Below, piece by piece: positions 43,629-52,302 of a stretch of 64,000 nt of DNA; position 1 is the first letter of the stretch, and the number at the start of each line of letters is the position of its first letter. This DNA is from Butyrivibrio sp. INlla16. Lineage in GTDB: Bacteria; Bacillota; Clostridia; Lachnospirales; Lachnospiraceae. The notes under the pieces were generated by a model, which had not been told where the DNA came from, did not search any database, and saw only the letters and a list, made by a program, of their open reading frames with translations. The stretch is taken from the NCBI RefSeq assembly GCF_900104155.1, contig NZ_FMYB01000001.1, positions 124,001 through 188,000 on the forward strand. Reading direction: 5' to 3'. Made by a program: the position numbers and the translations under genes.

Positions 43629-44327
43629 TTACAAAGTAAAATTCTCGTTTATCTCATCCTTTGCGATTTTTCCGTCGCTTATGGTTATAATCCTCTTAGC
43701 CTGTGCCGCAATTCCCGGGTCATGGGTGATAAGTATCACCGTTCTGCCCTCGGCATACAGATTCTTAATAGTAGCAATAATCTCTCTGCTGGAACCACTA
43801 TCCAGGTTACCTGTAGGCTCATCAGCAAGAAGTATCGGCGGAGCCTGTGCTATCGCCCTTGCTATTGCAACTCTCTGCTGCTGACCACCTGAAAGCTCCG
43901 AAGGTTTGTGCGTCATACGTTTCCCAAGCCCAACATGTTCCAAAGCCGCTACAGACAGCTCACGTCTTTTTCTCTTGGGAACACCTCTGTACATCAGCGG
44001 CAATTCAACATTTTCAAGCGCAGTAAGTGACTGTATCAGATTGAAACCCTGGAAGATAAAGCCTATCTCCCTGTTTCTGACATCTGACTGTTCATCATCA
44101 CTCATATGAGAAACATCCATTCCATGGAGCAGATATATCCCACTTGTAGGTGTATCAAGACACCCAAGCATATTCATCAGTGTAGATTTTCCGGAACCGG
44201 ACTGGCCGATGATAGCCACGAATTCCCCTTCTTCTATTGTAAGGCTCACATGATCAAGAGCCCTGACTTCATTCTCCCCGGGATTATAAATCTTACATAT
44301 ATCCCGTACCTCAACTAACGCAGGCAT
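43629..44327 (-). CDS. ABC transporter ATPase (MacB/LolD type)
   Basis: A 232-aa ATPase with Walker A GQSGSGKST, Q-loop GFIFQGFNL, signature LSGGQQQRVAIARA, Walker B PILLADEPTGNLD and switch His in ILITHD. It drives the exporter formed with the adaptor and two permeases downstream. The start follows GAGGGGAGGAG. First gene of the operon; its promoter should lie in or next to the large inverted repeat at 44380-44765. Role by homology: antimicrobial-peptide or drug export; substrate unknown. Confidence 0.96.
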   Translation of the reverse strand: MPALVEVRDICKIYNPGENEVRALDHVSLTIEEGEFVAIIGQSGSGKSTLMNMLGCLDTPTSGIYLLHGMDVSHMSDDEQSDVRNREIGFIFQGFNLIQSLTALENVELPLMYRGVPKRKRRELSVAALEHVGLGKRMTHKPSELSGGQQQRVAIARAIAQAPPILLADEPTGNLDSGSSREIIATIKNLYAEGRTVILITHDPGIAAQAKRIITISDGKIAKDEINENFTL

Positions 44328-44379
44328 TACTCCTCCCCTCTAACTCAAAGCTATTTTTCAAAAAGAGAATGTTTGATGC

Positions 44380-44765
44380 TGGCATCGGGAGATTACAGCC
44401 ATTTCTTATCGGGAGATTATGACCAATTAGTCTCATCACAAATCAGCATTGTTATTCGTAAATGAGAGAGCATTTTAGGCATTTTGGTATACCTTTTATA
44501 AGCTTTTTGAGGCTTCTGCAAGGCATTTTGTAAATAAGAGCGTGTTTTTCGAATTTTGGTATACCTATTTTTAGAAATCATGGGTACCAAATCTCTAAAA
44601 ATGTCTTCTCATTTACTTTTGGTTTTGAAAACCTATTAAAATAAGTCGAAAATGTATACCAAAACGCTAATAAACCCACTTTATTTACTTTTTTCAGCTG
44701 CTATGCTCCGATGGTTGGTCAAAATGTTCCAATAATAATTGGCGAAAATCGCCTGATGCTAACAA
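44380..44765. repeat. Large imperfect inverted repeat with internal 72-base periodicity
   Basis: Between the ABC ATPase and the htpG terminator no gene is present. Four related ~36-base units, starting GTAAAT and ending TTTTGGTATACC or close variants, lie at 44458-44493 and 44530-44565 (plus) and at 44583-44616 and about 44654-44688 (minus). Spacing is 72 bases on each side and the set is symmetrical about 44573. Outside them, 44382-44428 and about 44713-44759 are also inverted copies at roughly three quarters identity. The left outer arm repeats ATCGGGAGATTA at 44384 and 44408. Function unknown. Confidence 0.75.
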
Positions 44766-44904
44766 AAAACTTTTTTCATAGTAAGGTTATAATAAACTAT
44801 CTACCATAGTATATAACGAAACAACTTCTATTGTATCTTCATTTATTAAAAAATAAATGATCTTTTTTCCTGATTTCAAGAGTAAATTTATCATATATAT
44901 AAAT

Positions 44905-44935
44905 ACAGACCGAAATGTACACTTATTTCGGTCTG
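44905..44935. terminator. Terminator hairpin downstream of htpG
   Basis: ACAGACCGAAAT and ATTTCGGTCTGT form a 12-pair hairpin about 40 bases past the htpG stop. The T-tract is modest on both strands, so it may act in either direction. Confidence 0.72.
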
Positions 44936-44975
44936 TTTTACACTTAAAAATATTTTCCCAAAATATGAGAAATAA

Positions 44976-47096
44976 TTACTTAGCAAGAAACATCATAATG
45001 TCATTGCTTCTCTGAACGAACTTAGTCATGGACTCAGCATCAAGGGGTGCATTCTGGATGCGGGCAAGATCGTAAAGCTGCTCGCAGATTGTGCTTACGT
45101 TCTCACCGTCCTCGTTGTCCATTACATACTTAACAAGCGGATGGTTAGCATTGAGGATAAGCGTCTGACCGCCCATACCAAGGTCGCCCATCATCATTCC
45201 GTTTGCGGCATACATCTTCATCATATCCTGCATACGGCGTGTATCCTCGGATACAGTGAGCATTGAAGAAATCTTCTTATCCTTGAGCTTCTCAACCTTA
45301 ACAACGAGCTGCTCATTCTTAAGAGCCTTCTTCATCTTCTCGCCGATGTTCTTCTCGATCTCCTCGAATTCCTTCTCAGCCTTCTTAGATGTTCTGCTCT
45401 TAAAGGTATCTGTAAGATCAGCATCAATTCTCTGGAATCTGATGTCCTGATTCTTGGACTCAAGCTGCTGAATAAAAGGCACATCTATGTTGTGATTTAA
45501 GATGAATGCATCCATCTTCTGAGCCTTGAACATGTTGATGTACTGGCTCTGCTGCTGCTCATCAGTTACATAATAGATGGTGCGGGGTTCTTTTTCCTCG
45601 TCCTTTTTATCACCAGCCTTGTCAGCACCATCTCCGCTTACTGTATTGCCGTTCTCATCTATTACTTCAGCTTCTACTGTATTACCATTCTCATCCTTAG
45701 CTTCCTCAGCTGCGGCAGCCTCCTCAGCCTCTTTGTTGATCTGGAGTGCTTCGGGAAGTGTGAGATATTTTCCATCAAGGTTCTTGAAGAGAATGTAGTC
45801 ATTCATCTTCTCGCAGAACTTGTCGTCCTTGAGGCAGCCGTACTTGATGAAAGGAGAAATATCCTCCCAGTACTTATCGTAGTTTTCCTTATCTGTCTTG
45901 CAGAGACCTGCAAGCTTCTCAGCCACCTTCTTAGAGATGTAGTCTGAAATCTTCTTTACAAATCCGTCGTTCTGAAGTGCACTTCTTGAAACGTTAAGAG
46001 GCAGATCAGGACAATCGATAACACCCTTAAGGAGCATCAGATACTCAGGAATTACTTCCTTAATATTGTCAGCAATGAATACCTGGTTGTTGTAAAGCTT
46101 GATAACACCCTCAGCTGACTCGAACTCCATGTTGATCTTAGGGAAATAGAGGATACCCTTTAAGTTGAAGGGGTAATCCATGTTAAGGTGAATCCAGAAA
46201 AGAGGCTCCTTGTAATCGCGGAATACCTTTCTGTAGAATTCCTTGTACTCATCATCGGTACAATCCTTGGGAGTCTTTCCCCAGAGAGGATGTGTATCGT
46301 TAAGGAGCTGAGGTCTTCTCTTGATTTTGAGTTTCTTCTCCTCTTCCTTCTTCTCCTCAGAAACTTCGCCATCCTTAGCTTCTTCCTTCTTCTCAGGCTC
46401 GATAACTTCGATTACAACATCGTCATCGCGCTTCTCGGATTCCTTGATGGTCTCTGTGCCTTCCTCGTTCTCTCTTGAAAGATAAATCTCATAAGGCATG
46501 AATGAGCAGTATTTCTCGATTACTTCTCGAGCCTTGTACTCATTGCAGAACTCAAGGCAGTCATCTGAAAGGTGAAGAGTAATAACTGTACCTACGTTCT
46601 CTTTATCTCCATCCTTCATCTCGAAGTCTGAACCGCCGTCGCAGGTCCAGTGTACTGAAGCCGCATCTTCCTTATATGAACGAGTATCGATCTCAACATA
46701 ATCAGATACCATGAAGGTTGAGTAGAAACCAAGTCCGAAGTGTCCGATAATCTGGTCTGCATTTGCCTTATCCTTATACTTGTTAAGGAAGTCTGTAGCA
46801 CCTGAAAAAGCTACCTGGTTAATGTACTCCTCAACCTCCTCAGCTGTCATACCGATACCGTTATCAATAATCTTTATTGTCTTATCCTTATCGTTAAGAA
46901 CAACGTCAACGCGGGGCTTGAAGCCATCGGGAAGTGTATACTCTCCCATCATGTCCATCTTCTTGATCTTTGTGATCGCATCACATGCGTTGGAAATAAC
47001 CTCACGATAGAATATGTCGTGATCTGAATATAACCACTTTTTGATGATAGGGAACATATTCTCCGAGTTAATTGAAAGATTACCTTTTTTCTCCAT
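44976..47096 (-). CDS. htpG: Hsp90-family chaperone HtpG
   Basis: A 706-aa ATP-dependent chaperone. The GHKL ATPase domain shows REVISNACDAI, IIDNGIGMT and IGHFGLGFYS; later blocks include LPLNVSRSALQND and HPLV near the C-terminus. It is about 70 residues longer than typical HtpG because of two charged insertions: a Lys/Glu stretch after the ATPase domain (EEKKEEEKKLK, around 245-260) and an Ala/Glu/Asp-rich stretch (about 455-515) with a repeated DENGNTV unit. The first recalls the charged linker of eukaryotic Hsp90. Control by HrcA is predicted from the CIRCE element upstream. Confidence 0.97.
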   Translation of the reverse strand: MEKKGNLSINSENMFPIIKKWLYSDHDIFYREVISNACDAITKIKKMDMMGEYTLPDGFKPRVDVVLNDKDKTIKIIDNGIGMTAEEVEEYINQVAFSGATDFLNKYKDKANADQIIGHFGLGFYSTFMVSDYVEIDTRSYKEDAASVHWTCDGGSDFEMKDGDKENVGTVITLHLSDDCLEFCNEYKAREVIEKYCSFMPYEIYLSRENEEGTETIKESEKRDDDVVIEVIEPEKKEEAKDGEVSEEKKEEEKKLKIKRRPQLLNDTHPLWGKTPKDCTDDEYKEFYRKVFRDYKEPLFWIHLNMDYPFNLKGILYFPKINMEFESAEGVIKLYNNQVFIADNIKEVIPEYLMLLKGVIDCPDLPLNVSRSALQNDGFVKKISDYISKKVAEKLAGLCKTDKENYDKYWEDISPFIKYGCLKDDKFCEKMNDYILFKNLDGKYLTLPEALQINKEAEEAAAAEEAKDENGNTVEAEVIDENGNTVSGDGADKAGDKKDEEKEPRTIYYVTDEQQQSQYINMFKAQKMDAFILNHNIDVPFIQQLESKNQDIRFQRIDADLTDTFKSRTSKKAEKEFEEIEKNIGEKMKKALKNEQLVVKVEKLKDKKISSMLTVSEDTRRMQDMMKMYAANGMMMGDLGMGGQTLILNANHPLVKYVMDNEDGENVSTICEQLYDLARIQNAPLDAESMTKFVQRSNDIMMFLAK

Positions 47097-47206
47097 TGTA
47101 GTGCCTCCATTACTATCGCGAAGCGGGATGAAAACCGCCCCCTCCGCGTTTTTATTAAAATAATATTGCGGCGTGTTCTACATAATATAGAATACCCACA
47201 AATATG

Positions 47207-47235
47207 AGTTTAAGACTGTGAGAGACAAAAGTCAA
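47207..47235 (-). promoter_or_regulatory. Candidate htpG promoter
   Basis: On the minus strand TTGACT (47235-47230) and TAAACT (47212-47207) are 17 bases apart, about 110 bases before the htpG start and 7 bases downstream of the CIRCE element. Confidence 0.6.
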
Positions 47236-47242
47236 TAAAAAA

Positions 47243-47269
47243 TTAGCACTCAATTGAAGCGAGTGCTAA
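47243..47269. promoter_or_regulatory. CIRCE element (HrcA operator)
   Basis: TTAGCACTC, nine bases, GAGTGCTAA: a perfect match to the CIRCE operator bound by the heat-shock repressor HrcA. It lies 147 bases upstream of htpG and also between htpG and the divergent toxin gene. Confidence 0.95.
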
Positions 47270-47316
47270 TAAGCGGTTAATTCACGAATTGAAGGTGTAT
47301 ATTGCATAATATACTG

Positions 47317-47354
47317 CTACGGAAGTATAATTATTATATACTTCTACAGAAGTA
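47317..47354. promoter_or_regulatory. Operator-like repeats before the toxin-antitoxin pair
   Basis: GAAGTATA, seven bases, TATACTTC is a perfect inverted repeat (47322-47344), and CTACGGAAGTA (47317) is repeated as CTACAGAAGTA (47344). They lie about 30-60 bases upstream of the toxin start, where the HTH partner could autoregulate. The gene has an AGGAGA ribosome site. Confidence 0.55.
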
Positions 47355-47381
47355 CTTTTGTGGTTTTAGGAGATTATTTTT

Positions 47382-48056
47382 ATGGAGATGACTATATATC
47401 ACGGTTCTGTGCAAGTTGTAAATAAGCCTGTTTTCGGCTATGGGAGAGATGACAATGACTATGGCAGAGGCTTTTACTGTACAGAAGATCCTGAGCTCGC
47501 CAGGGAATGGGCAGCAATAACTGATAAAGGAGGATTCTTAAACACATATCGTCTCAATACTGAAGGTCTTAAGATCCTGCGATTGCTGAGTCCTGATTTT
47601 CATATTTTAAACTGGCTCGCCATTTTGCTTGCCAATAGAAAAATAAGATATTCAAGTCCTATAGAAAAAAGAGGCGCGGAACATATACTTGATAATTATC
47701 TTCCCAATACAAAATCTGCTGATGTTATCATCGGCTATAGGGCTGATGACTCCTACTTTTCTTTCTCGAGAGCATTCCTCAGTAATACCATAACGCTAGA
47801 GCAGCTCTCATATGCCATGAAATATGGTGATCTTGGCAAGCAGGTTGTGCTAATGAGCAAAAGAGTATTCGACAGCATCACCTTTTGGGAAGCCTCACCT
47901 GTCAACGGACTTATATACGCGCCAAAGCGTATAAAACGCGATGCTGACGCCAGAGAATCATATCAGAAATTGTTGGGAAAGGAACAAACTGAAGGTATCT
48001 ATTTAAATGAAATTATACAGAAAGGAATAAGCGATGAACAGCTGCGCATACTCTGA
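47382..48056 (+). CDS. DUF3990-type putative ADP-ribosyltransferase toxin
   Basis: A 224-aa protein whose N-terminus (TIYHGSVQVV, then DYGRGFYCTEDPELAREWA) matches the DUF3990 family, which has an ADP-ribosyltransferase-like fold. H7-G8 and the YGRGFY segment are in the positions of the NAD-binding His and beta-strand motifs of such enzymes; this assignment is from memory of the family. Further residues such as SADVIIGYRADDSYFSFSRAFL and ITLEQLSYAMKYGDLGKQVVLMS are family-like. Its C-terminus overlaps the next gene by 23 bases. Likely the toxin of a toxin-antitoxin or defence pair, modifying an unknown cellular target. It lies next to an insertion sequence, consistent with accessory DNA. Confidence 0.75.
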   Translation: MEMTIYHGSVQVVNKPVFGYGRDDNDYGRGFYCTEDPELAREWAAITDKGGFLNTYRLNTEGLKILRLLSPDFHILNWLAILLANRKIRYSSPIEKRGAEHILDNYLPNTKSADVIIGYRADDSYFSFSRAFLSNTITLEQLSYAMKYGDLGKQVVLMSKRVFDSITFWEASPVNGLIYAPKRIKRDADARESYQKLLGKEQTEGIYLNEIIQKGISDEQLRIL

Positions 48057-48687
48057 GTTATATTTACATGATGCCATGAGTAATCTTGGCGAGCTTGTAG
48101 AATACTTGGTTGAAGCAACTCCCGATATCAAGCCTGACGATTTTTTTCAGATGATGATTATCAGCGGCTTTGCTGAACGTTTTGAAAAGGGCGATCCCAT
48201 GGTTGTCAGCGGAATGTCCGGCACTGAGCTTCATCACAGAGTTTTGGAGACCTGCGGATTCTCTGACAGAACCTGGCCTGAGCCTCTTATTCGCTTCGAT
48301 ACCGGGGTGGATTACTGGTGCGGATACATTCTTGCCTACTATCAATGGAAGAAAAATATCAGTTTTGCCAGAATATTTGAATCCCTAAATTACGAAAAGC
48401 TGGCAAAACTATATAACACAGGCCATACCACCTCAGACGACCACGCATTGCTTTTGGTAGAAAATGTCTCATCTTCCGGTGCAAGCAAAACAGTAACACG
48501 AATCCAGGCATACAGAAAACTCATAGGTTTGTCCCAAAAAGCTCTGGCGGATGCTTCCGGTGTGAACCTGCGAACCCTTCAGCAATACGAGATACGCGAT
48601 AAGGATATAAATAAAGCCTCAGCAGAAAAGGTCCTCTCTATGGCAAGAGTATTGAAGTGTAGACCTGAGGACTTAATGGAAAAGTGA
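48034..48687 (+). CDS. Antitoxin-like protein with C-terminal XRE helix-turn-helix
   Basis: A 217-aa partner of the preceding gene, overlapping it by 23 bases with an AAAGGAATAAGCG ribosome site. The N-terminal part (about 1-140) is helical and resembles the small DUF3791-type partner proteins in style (DDFFQMMIISGFAERF, GMSGTELHHRVLE). Residues about 150-215 are an XRE-type DNA-binding domain (IQAYRKLIGLSQKALADASGVNLRTLQQYE). It probably neutralises the toxin through the N-terminal part and represses the operon through the HTH, using the repeats at 47317-47354. Family assignment of the N-terminal part is uncertain. Confidence 0.72.
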   Translation: MNSCAYSELYLHDAMSNLGELVEYLVEATPDIKPDDFFQMMIISGFAERFEKGDPMVVSGMSGTELHHRVLETCGFSDRTWPEPLIRFDTGVDYWCGYILAYYQWKKNISFARIFESLNYEKLAKLYNTGHTTSDDHALLLVENVSSSGASKTVTRIQAYRKLIGLSQKALADASGVNLRTLQQYEIRDKDINKASAEKVLSMARVLKCRPEDLMEK

Positions 48688-48695
48688 ATTTCTAC

Positions 48696-49975
48696 TAGTG
48701 TCTTGTCTAATTGACATTTAATTAAATTACTACTATTAATTGATGGCATTTTCCGCTATAATTAAAAGAAAACGGCGAGGCTAATTATGGCAGGAAAACC
48801 CAACAAAAATGCAATTTACTTAACTGATGATGAGTACAATACACTTTCTTCACTTTCAAAAAAGAAATCAAGTTGTAAGACGCTAAAATGCAGGTGTCAT
48901 GTACTCATGGATCTTGATAATAACCACGGCAAACGTCTTACCTACAGCCAAAGTGCAAGAGCAAATGGTGTTTGCCCTGCTACAGTTTCTAACATAACAA
49001 AGCTTTATAGAGATGGTGGCATTGATGCTGTAATATCATTAAAACGTAATGTTAATTCTGACAACGCTCGTCGCAAAATGGATGGACGTGCCGAAGCACG
49101 CATCATTGAAATTGCTTGTAGTCCAGCACCGGAAGGCCATTCAAGATGGACTCTTAGGATGCTTGAAGATGAATGTAAAATTGTCCTTGAAGAACCTGTA
49201 AGCAAAGAAACCATACGTACAACTCTAAAAAAAACGAATTGCAGCCTCACCGAAACAGATACTGGTGCATCCCCAAAAAGGAAGACCCGGAATTCATAGC
49301 TTGCATGGAGGACGTTCTCGATGTATATGAACGCCCTTATAATCCAAAAGAACCTGTAGTTTGCATGGATGAAAAGCCATTACAGTTACTCGGAGAAGTG
49401 CGTGAGCCTCTTCCTATGAAGCCTGGCGAAGCAGCAATAATTGATTCCGAGTACATAAGAAATGGTACTTGCAGCATCTTTGCATTTATTGAACCACTTG
49501 CTGGAAAACATCATGTAAGTGTTAGAGAGCATCGTACAGCTACTGACTGGGCAGAGGAAATCAAATACCTCTGTGATGTAATGTACCCGGCTGCTGACAA
49601 AATCATTCTCGTTATGGACAATCTTAATACACATAAGGTTGCATCGTTATACAAAAAGTATCGTCCAGAAGAAGCATTCCGTCTAAAGAAACGGCTTGAA
49701 ATCCATTACACTCCAAAGCACGGAAGCTGGCTGGACATTGCTGAGATTGAATTAAATGTAATGACAAAACAATGCCTATCAAGAAGAATTGAAAGCATTG
49801 ACAAGCTTAAGTCTGAACTCTCAGCATGGGAGTCAGAACGTAATGCCAAGCAGGCAAAGGTTAATTGGCAGTTCACTAATGATAAAGCAAGGATAAAACT
49901 GATTTCCTTATACCCTAAGCTTGAGTAAATCTCAGGCTTGGAGATTAAATTAATTGTGAACTTGCCACGACACTA
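48696..49975 (+). mobile_element. IS630-family insertion sequence with TA target duplication
   Basis: The element runs between TA dinucleotides at 48696 and 49974. Its ends are imperfect inverted repeats: TAGTGTCTTG at the left and TAGTGTCGTG read inward from the right, with partial matching continuing for about 30 bases. It is about 1.28 kb, inserted 8 bases after the antitoxin stop codon. TA duplication and the DDE transposase inside are typical of IS630. Confidence 0.85.
48787..49928 (+). CDS. IS630-family transposase, two frames joined by -1 frameshift
   Basis: Two overlapping frames encode one transposase. Frame one (48787-49299) carries the helix-turn-helix part (LTYSQSARANGVCPATVSNITKLY) and ends out of frame. 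Frame two (to 49928) carries the DDE catalytic core: Asp in VCMDEKP, Asp in LVMDNLNTHKV and Glu in AEIELN. A run of eight As at 49227-49234 lies exactly where a -1 shift would join ...TLKK to NELQPHRNRYW, restoring the usual IS630 sequence. The A-run suggests programmed frameshifting rather than decay, since both halves are otherwise intact. Likely functional but not proven. Confidence 0.85.
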
Positions 49976-50013
49976 GGTTATCAACTGAATATTCATTTCT
50001 ATCATTTAATTAC

Positions 50014-50060
50014 TAAAAAAAGTTCCCGGATATAAGTTTTTAGGCTTACATCCGGGAACA
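50014..50060 (-). terminator. Intrinsic terminator after the beta-helix gene
   Basis: GTTCCCGGATGTAAGCC and a matching CTTATATCCGGGAAC arm form a hairpin followed on the minus strand by TTTTTTT, just past the stop codon at 50071. Confidence 0.9.
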
Positions 50061-50070
50061 ACCTGTAATT

Positions 50071-51102
50071 TTAGTATTTATAGTATTTTTTTATCTTACA
50101 CTTCTTCACTTTTGTTTTCATATTTTTATTATCATAAAAAGTTCCGGTAATCTTCGTATTTTTTATTGTGAATTTTTTACCTGAATAATTGCTTACATCT
50201 CCGCCAAAATTACATTTTATAATCTTTACATTTTTAGCACTCGCCATCTTTGGTTTAGATGGGTCTTTTATAGTTTGAAATGCAAAGTACCAATTAGATG
50301 TTCCCTGCTTTACACAAGTTACTTTGGTGTTTTTAATAGTAATATTTTTACATACTTCATCTGCTGGAATTTTTCCATTTACTGCATTAGGCTCTATATT
50401 TATGCCGCAACTTGGTTGAGCACCCTTGGCCTTCAAAATCTTGCAATTATCTATAGTTACATTATCTGCATCAACTATAGCTATATTGTTTCTTCTGTTA
50501 TTTGAAATCGTACAATTGGTAATGGATACTCCATCACATCCATAAAGACTATCCTCAAGGTTCATGGATCCAAGATAAATACCATCTCCCCAGTTGTTAC
50601 AAATTGTCATATCAGAGATGGTAACATTCTTACAATCTATTACTCCGATGCCATGTCCATCAGCTCCGGACTTTCCATTAGATGATCTATCTCCAGTGAT
50701 CTTCCCGCCAGATATTTTGAATCCATCTGCTTTAACACTTATAACGCAGTATTCACCGATAGTAGTCGGCTTCACCTTTAGTTCCGTTCCTTGGGCAAGT
50801 TGGAATGATATGTTTGGCTTAGTAATATTAATTCCAACACCATAGCCGTCGAAATCCAAAATATTTATGTCATATGTTCCGGAATCAAAAACAATAGTCC
50901 CACCACCGGATCCTATTGTTTCGGAGATAAAGTTATTAATATCAGCCGTATCAGACTTGTTATCATCAGGCTTGATTCCATAATCAGAAAGCTTATAAGT
51001 GTTTTCCGCCTTAACCTCTCCTGCAGGTATAGATACCGCAAGCATAGGAACCGCAACAACTGCTGCCATTACCAAAGATACAAATTTCGTTCTAACCCTC
51101 AT
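50071..51102 (-). CDS. Secreted right-handed parallel beta-helix protein
   Basis: A 343-aa exported protein. A signal peptide (about 1-32, ending near GEVKAENTYK) is followed by the opening typical of pectate-lyase-3/glycosyl-hydrolase-28-like folds: LSDYGIKPDDNKSDTADINN and GGGTIVFDSGTYDI. Repeated coils follow with the pattern K-ITI-N-TI (VTISDMTICNNWGDGIYLG, GVSITNCTISNNRRNNIAIVD, NVTIDNCKI). The C-terminus is Lys/Tyr-rich. Such proteins bind or cut acidic plant or microbial polysaccharides, but the catalytic residues of a known family could not be assigned. Role inferred: extracellular carbohydrate-active protein. Transcribed alone, next to the IS element. Confidence 0.85.
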   Translation of the reverse strand: MRVRTKFVSLVMAAVVAVPMLAVSIPAGEVKAENTYKLSDYGIKPDDNKSDTADINNFISETIGSGGGTIVFDSGTYDINILDFDGYGVGINITKPNISFQLAQGTELKVKPTTIGEYCVISVKADGFKISGGKITGDRSSNGKSGADGHGIGVIDCKNVTISDMTICNNWGDGIYLGSMNLEDSLYGCDGVSITNCTISNNRRNNIAIVDADNVTIDNCKILKAKGAQPSCGINIEPNAVNGKIPADEVCKNITIKNTKVTCVKQGTSNWYFAFQTIKDPSKPKMASAKNVKIIKCNFGGDVSNYSGKKFTIKNTKITGTFYDNKNMKTKVKKCKIKKYYKY

Positions 51103-51196
51103 AAGAAACCTCCTTCGGAAATAACGTTGTTATTATAATATTAACAGAGGCGCATATAATGCGCCTCTTAAATAATTATGAAATTTAATATACGTT

Positions 51197-52267
51197 TCAT
51201 TCAGAAAAATGTTTGCGATAGATATCGAAAAAATCGCTGCCACTGCCATCGGATATTTCTGCTATATGAATTTTATCGTACAAGCCCTGGTTAAGTATCT
51301 TTGAAAGATCCGATGCAAAAGCATCATACTGCTGTCCAAATACTTCCCGCTTTCTCTCCTCGACAATCCTTACCTTGTTGGCCTCTGTTTCTTCCCTGTT
51401 GAAGGTACTTATACATTTCAATATAACATATGAATCCTGAGCTTCAATTACCCCGCTTATTTCTCCGTTATCGAGGTTAAAAGCTGCAGTCTCAATTTCG
51501 GAATCCACATCGCCCTTACCGATGGAAACAGTTCCCTCCTCAGCCTCATTATACTTTTCCATGAGTACGCTGAAATCGGTTCCCTCTCCCAATTCTCTTT
51601 GTATCTGAAGTGCAGTGTTTCTGACCGTTTCCTTTTCAGAACCTTCGAGAGGTATTTTATCTCCCTTGGAATCAAGCTTCCAGGTATTAAGCACTATCTG
51701 CTCAACCGTAATGGTTCTGGCTTCGTCGTCACTTATCTCGGGATTTATGTCTCTGATAATGTAATTATAGAGCTTATCTGCGGTGGCATACTCTGTGTAC
51801 ATCGCTGTCAAAGTCTCTTCATCTATATCTCCCATCATCTTCTTTTCATCATCGCTGAGTGAAGATAAATACTCGGAAGCGGCCACTGCTGCATTACTGA
51901 TTTCGGATTCCGTGAGTTCAATTCCTTTCTCCAAAGCGAGAAGATTCATTGCTTTTACCTGAGATATTGCAACAAGGCACTTATCCTTAACATAGCTCTC
52001 CATGCTGCCATCGCCTATGTTCACATTCCAGATTTCACTGCCGAAGCCTTTTTCATAAGTCTTCTGAGAATTATAAAGGTACACCAAAAACTCAGACTCC
52101 AGGCAGGATTTGTCCTCTATTCTGAAGAGCTCATTTTCCTTAAAACCTGTGGTAAATACAACTCTGGTATTATCAAGGGCAGCGCATCCTGTCAGTGAAA
52201 AGGTCATAGCCGCAGCCATTGCAATTGCCACAGCAGTTTTCCGGATTCTGTATATTCTGTTTTTCAT
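51197..52267 (-). CDS. PrsA/parvulin-like foldase lipoprotein
   Basis: About 356 aa from the start at 52267, giving a compact signal peptide with lipobox SLTGCAAL. An alternative ATG at 52306 overlaps the upstream stop but has no ribosome site; GGAGA lies 13 bases before the chosen start, so the choice is tentative. N-terminal helical region as in SurA/PrsA chaperones (VKDKCLVAISQVKAMNLLAL), then a parvulin-like domain recognisable by QIQRELGEGTDFSVLMEKY, AAFNLDNGEISGVIE and YVILKCIS. It would help exported proteins fold at the membrane-wall interface. It follows the FAD oxidoreductase gene directly. Confidence 0.8.
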   Translation of the reverse strand: MKNRIYRIRKTAVAIAMAAAMTFSLTGCAALDNTRVVFTTGFKENELFRIEDKSCLESEFLVYLYNSQKTYEKGFGSEIWNVNIGDGSMESYVKDKCLVAISQVKAMNLLALEKGIELTESEISNAAVAASEYLSSLSDDEKKMMGDIDEETLTAMYTEYATADKLYNYIIRDINPEISDDEARTITVEQIVLNTWKLDSKGDKIPLEGSEKETVRNTALQIQRELGEGTDFSVLMEKYNEAEEGTVSIGKGDVDSEIETAAFNLDNGEISGVIEAQDSYVILKCISTFNREETEANKVRIVEERKREVFGQQYDAFASDLSKILNQGLYDKIHIAEISDGSGSDFFDIYRKHFSE

Positions 52268-52302
52268 AAAGTTTCTGTTATCTCCGGTCACGACTTTTCG
52301 CA

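Noticed and set aside
44458-44688. CRISPR-like array (36-base repeats with 36-base gaps)
   Set aside because: The four units are divergent, two are inverted, and spacing is symmetrical about a centre; no cas genes are near. It is an inverted repeat, not an array.
49239-49928. Second transposase half as a separate gene started at TTG
   Set aside because: No ribosome site precedes it, and a -1 shift at A8 yields the normal full-length protein.
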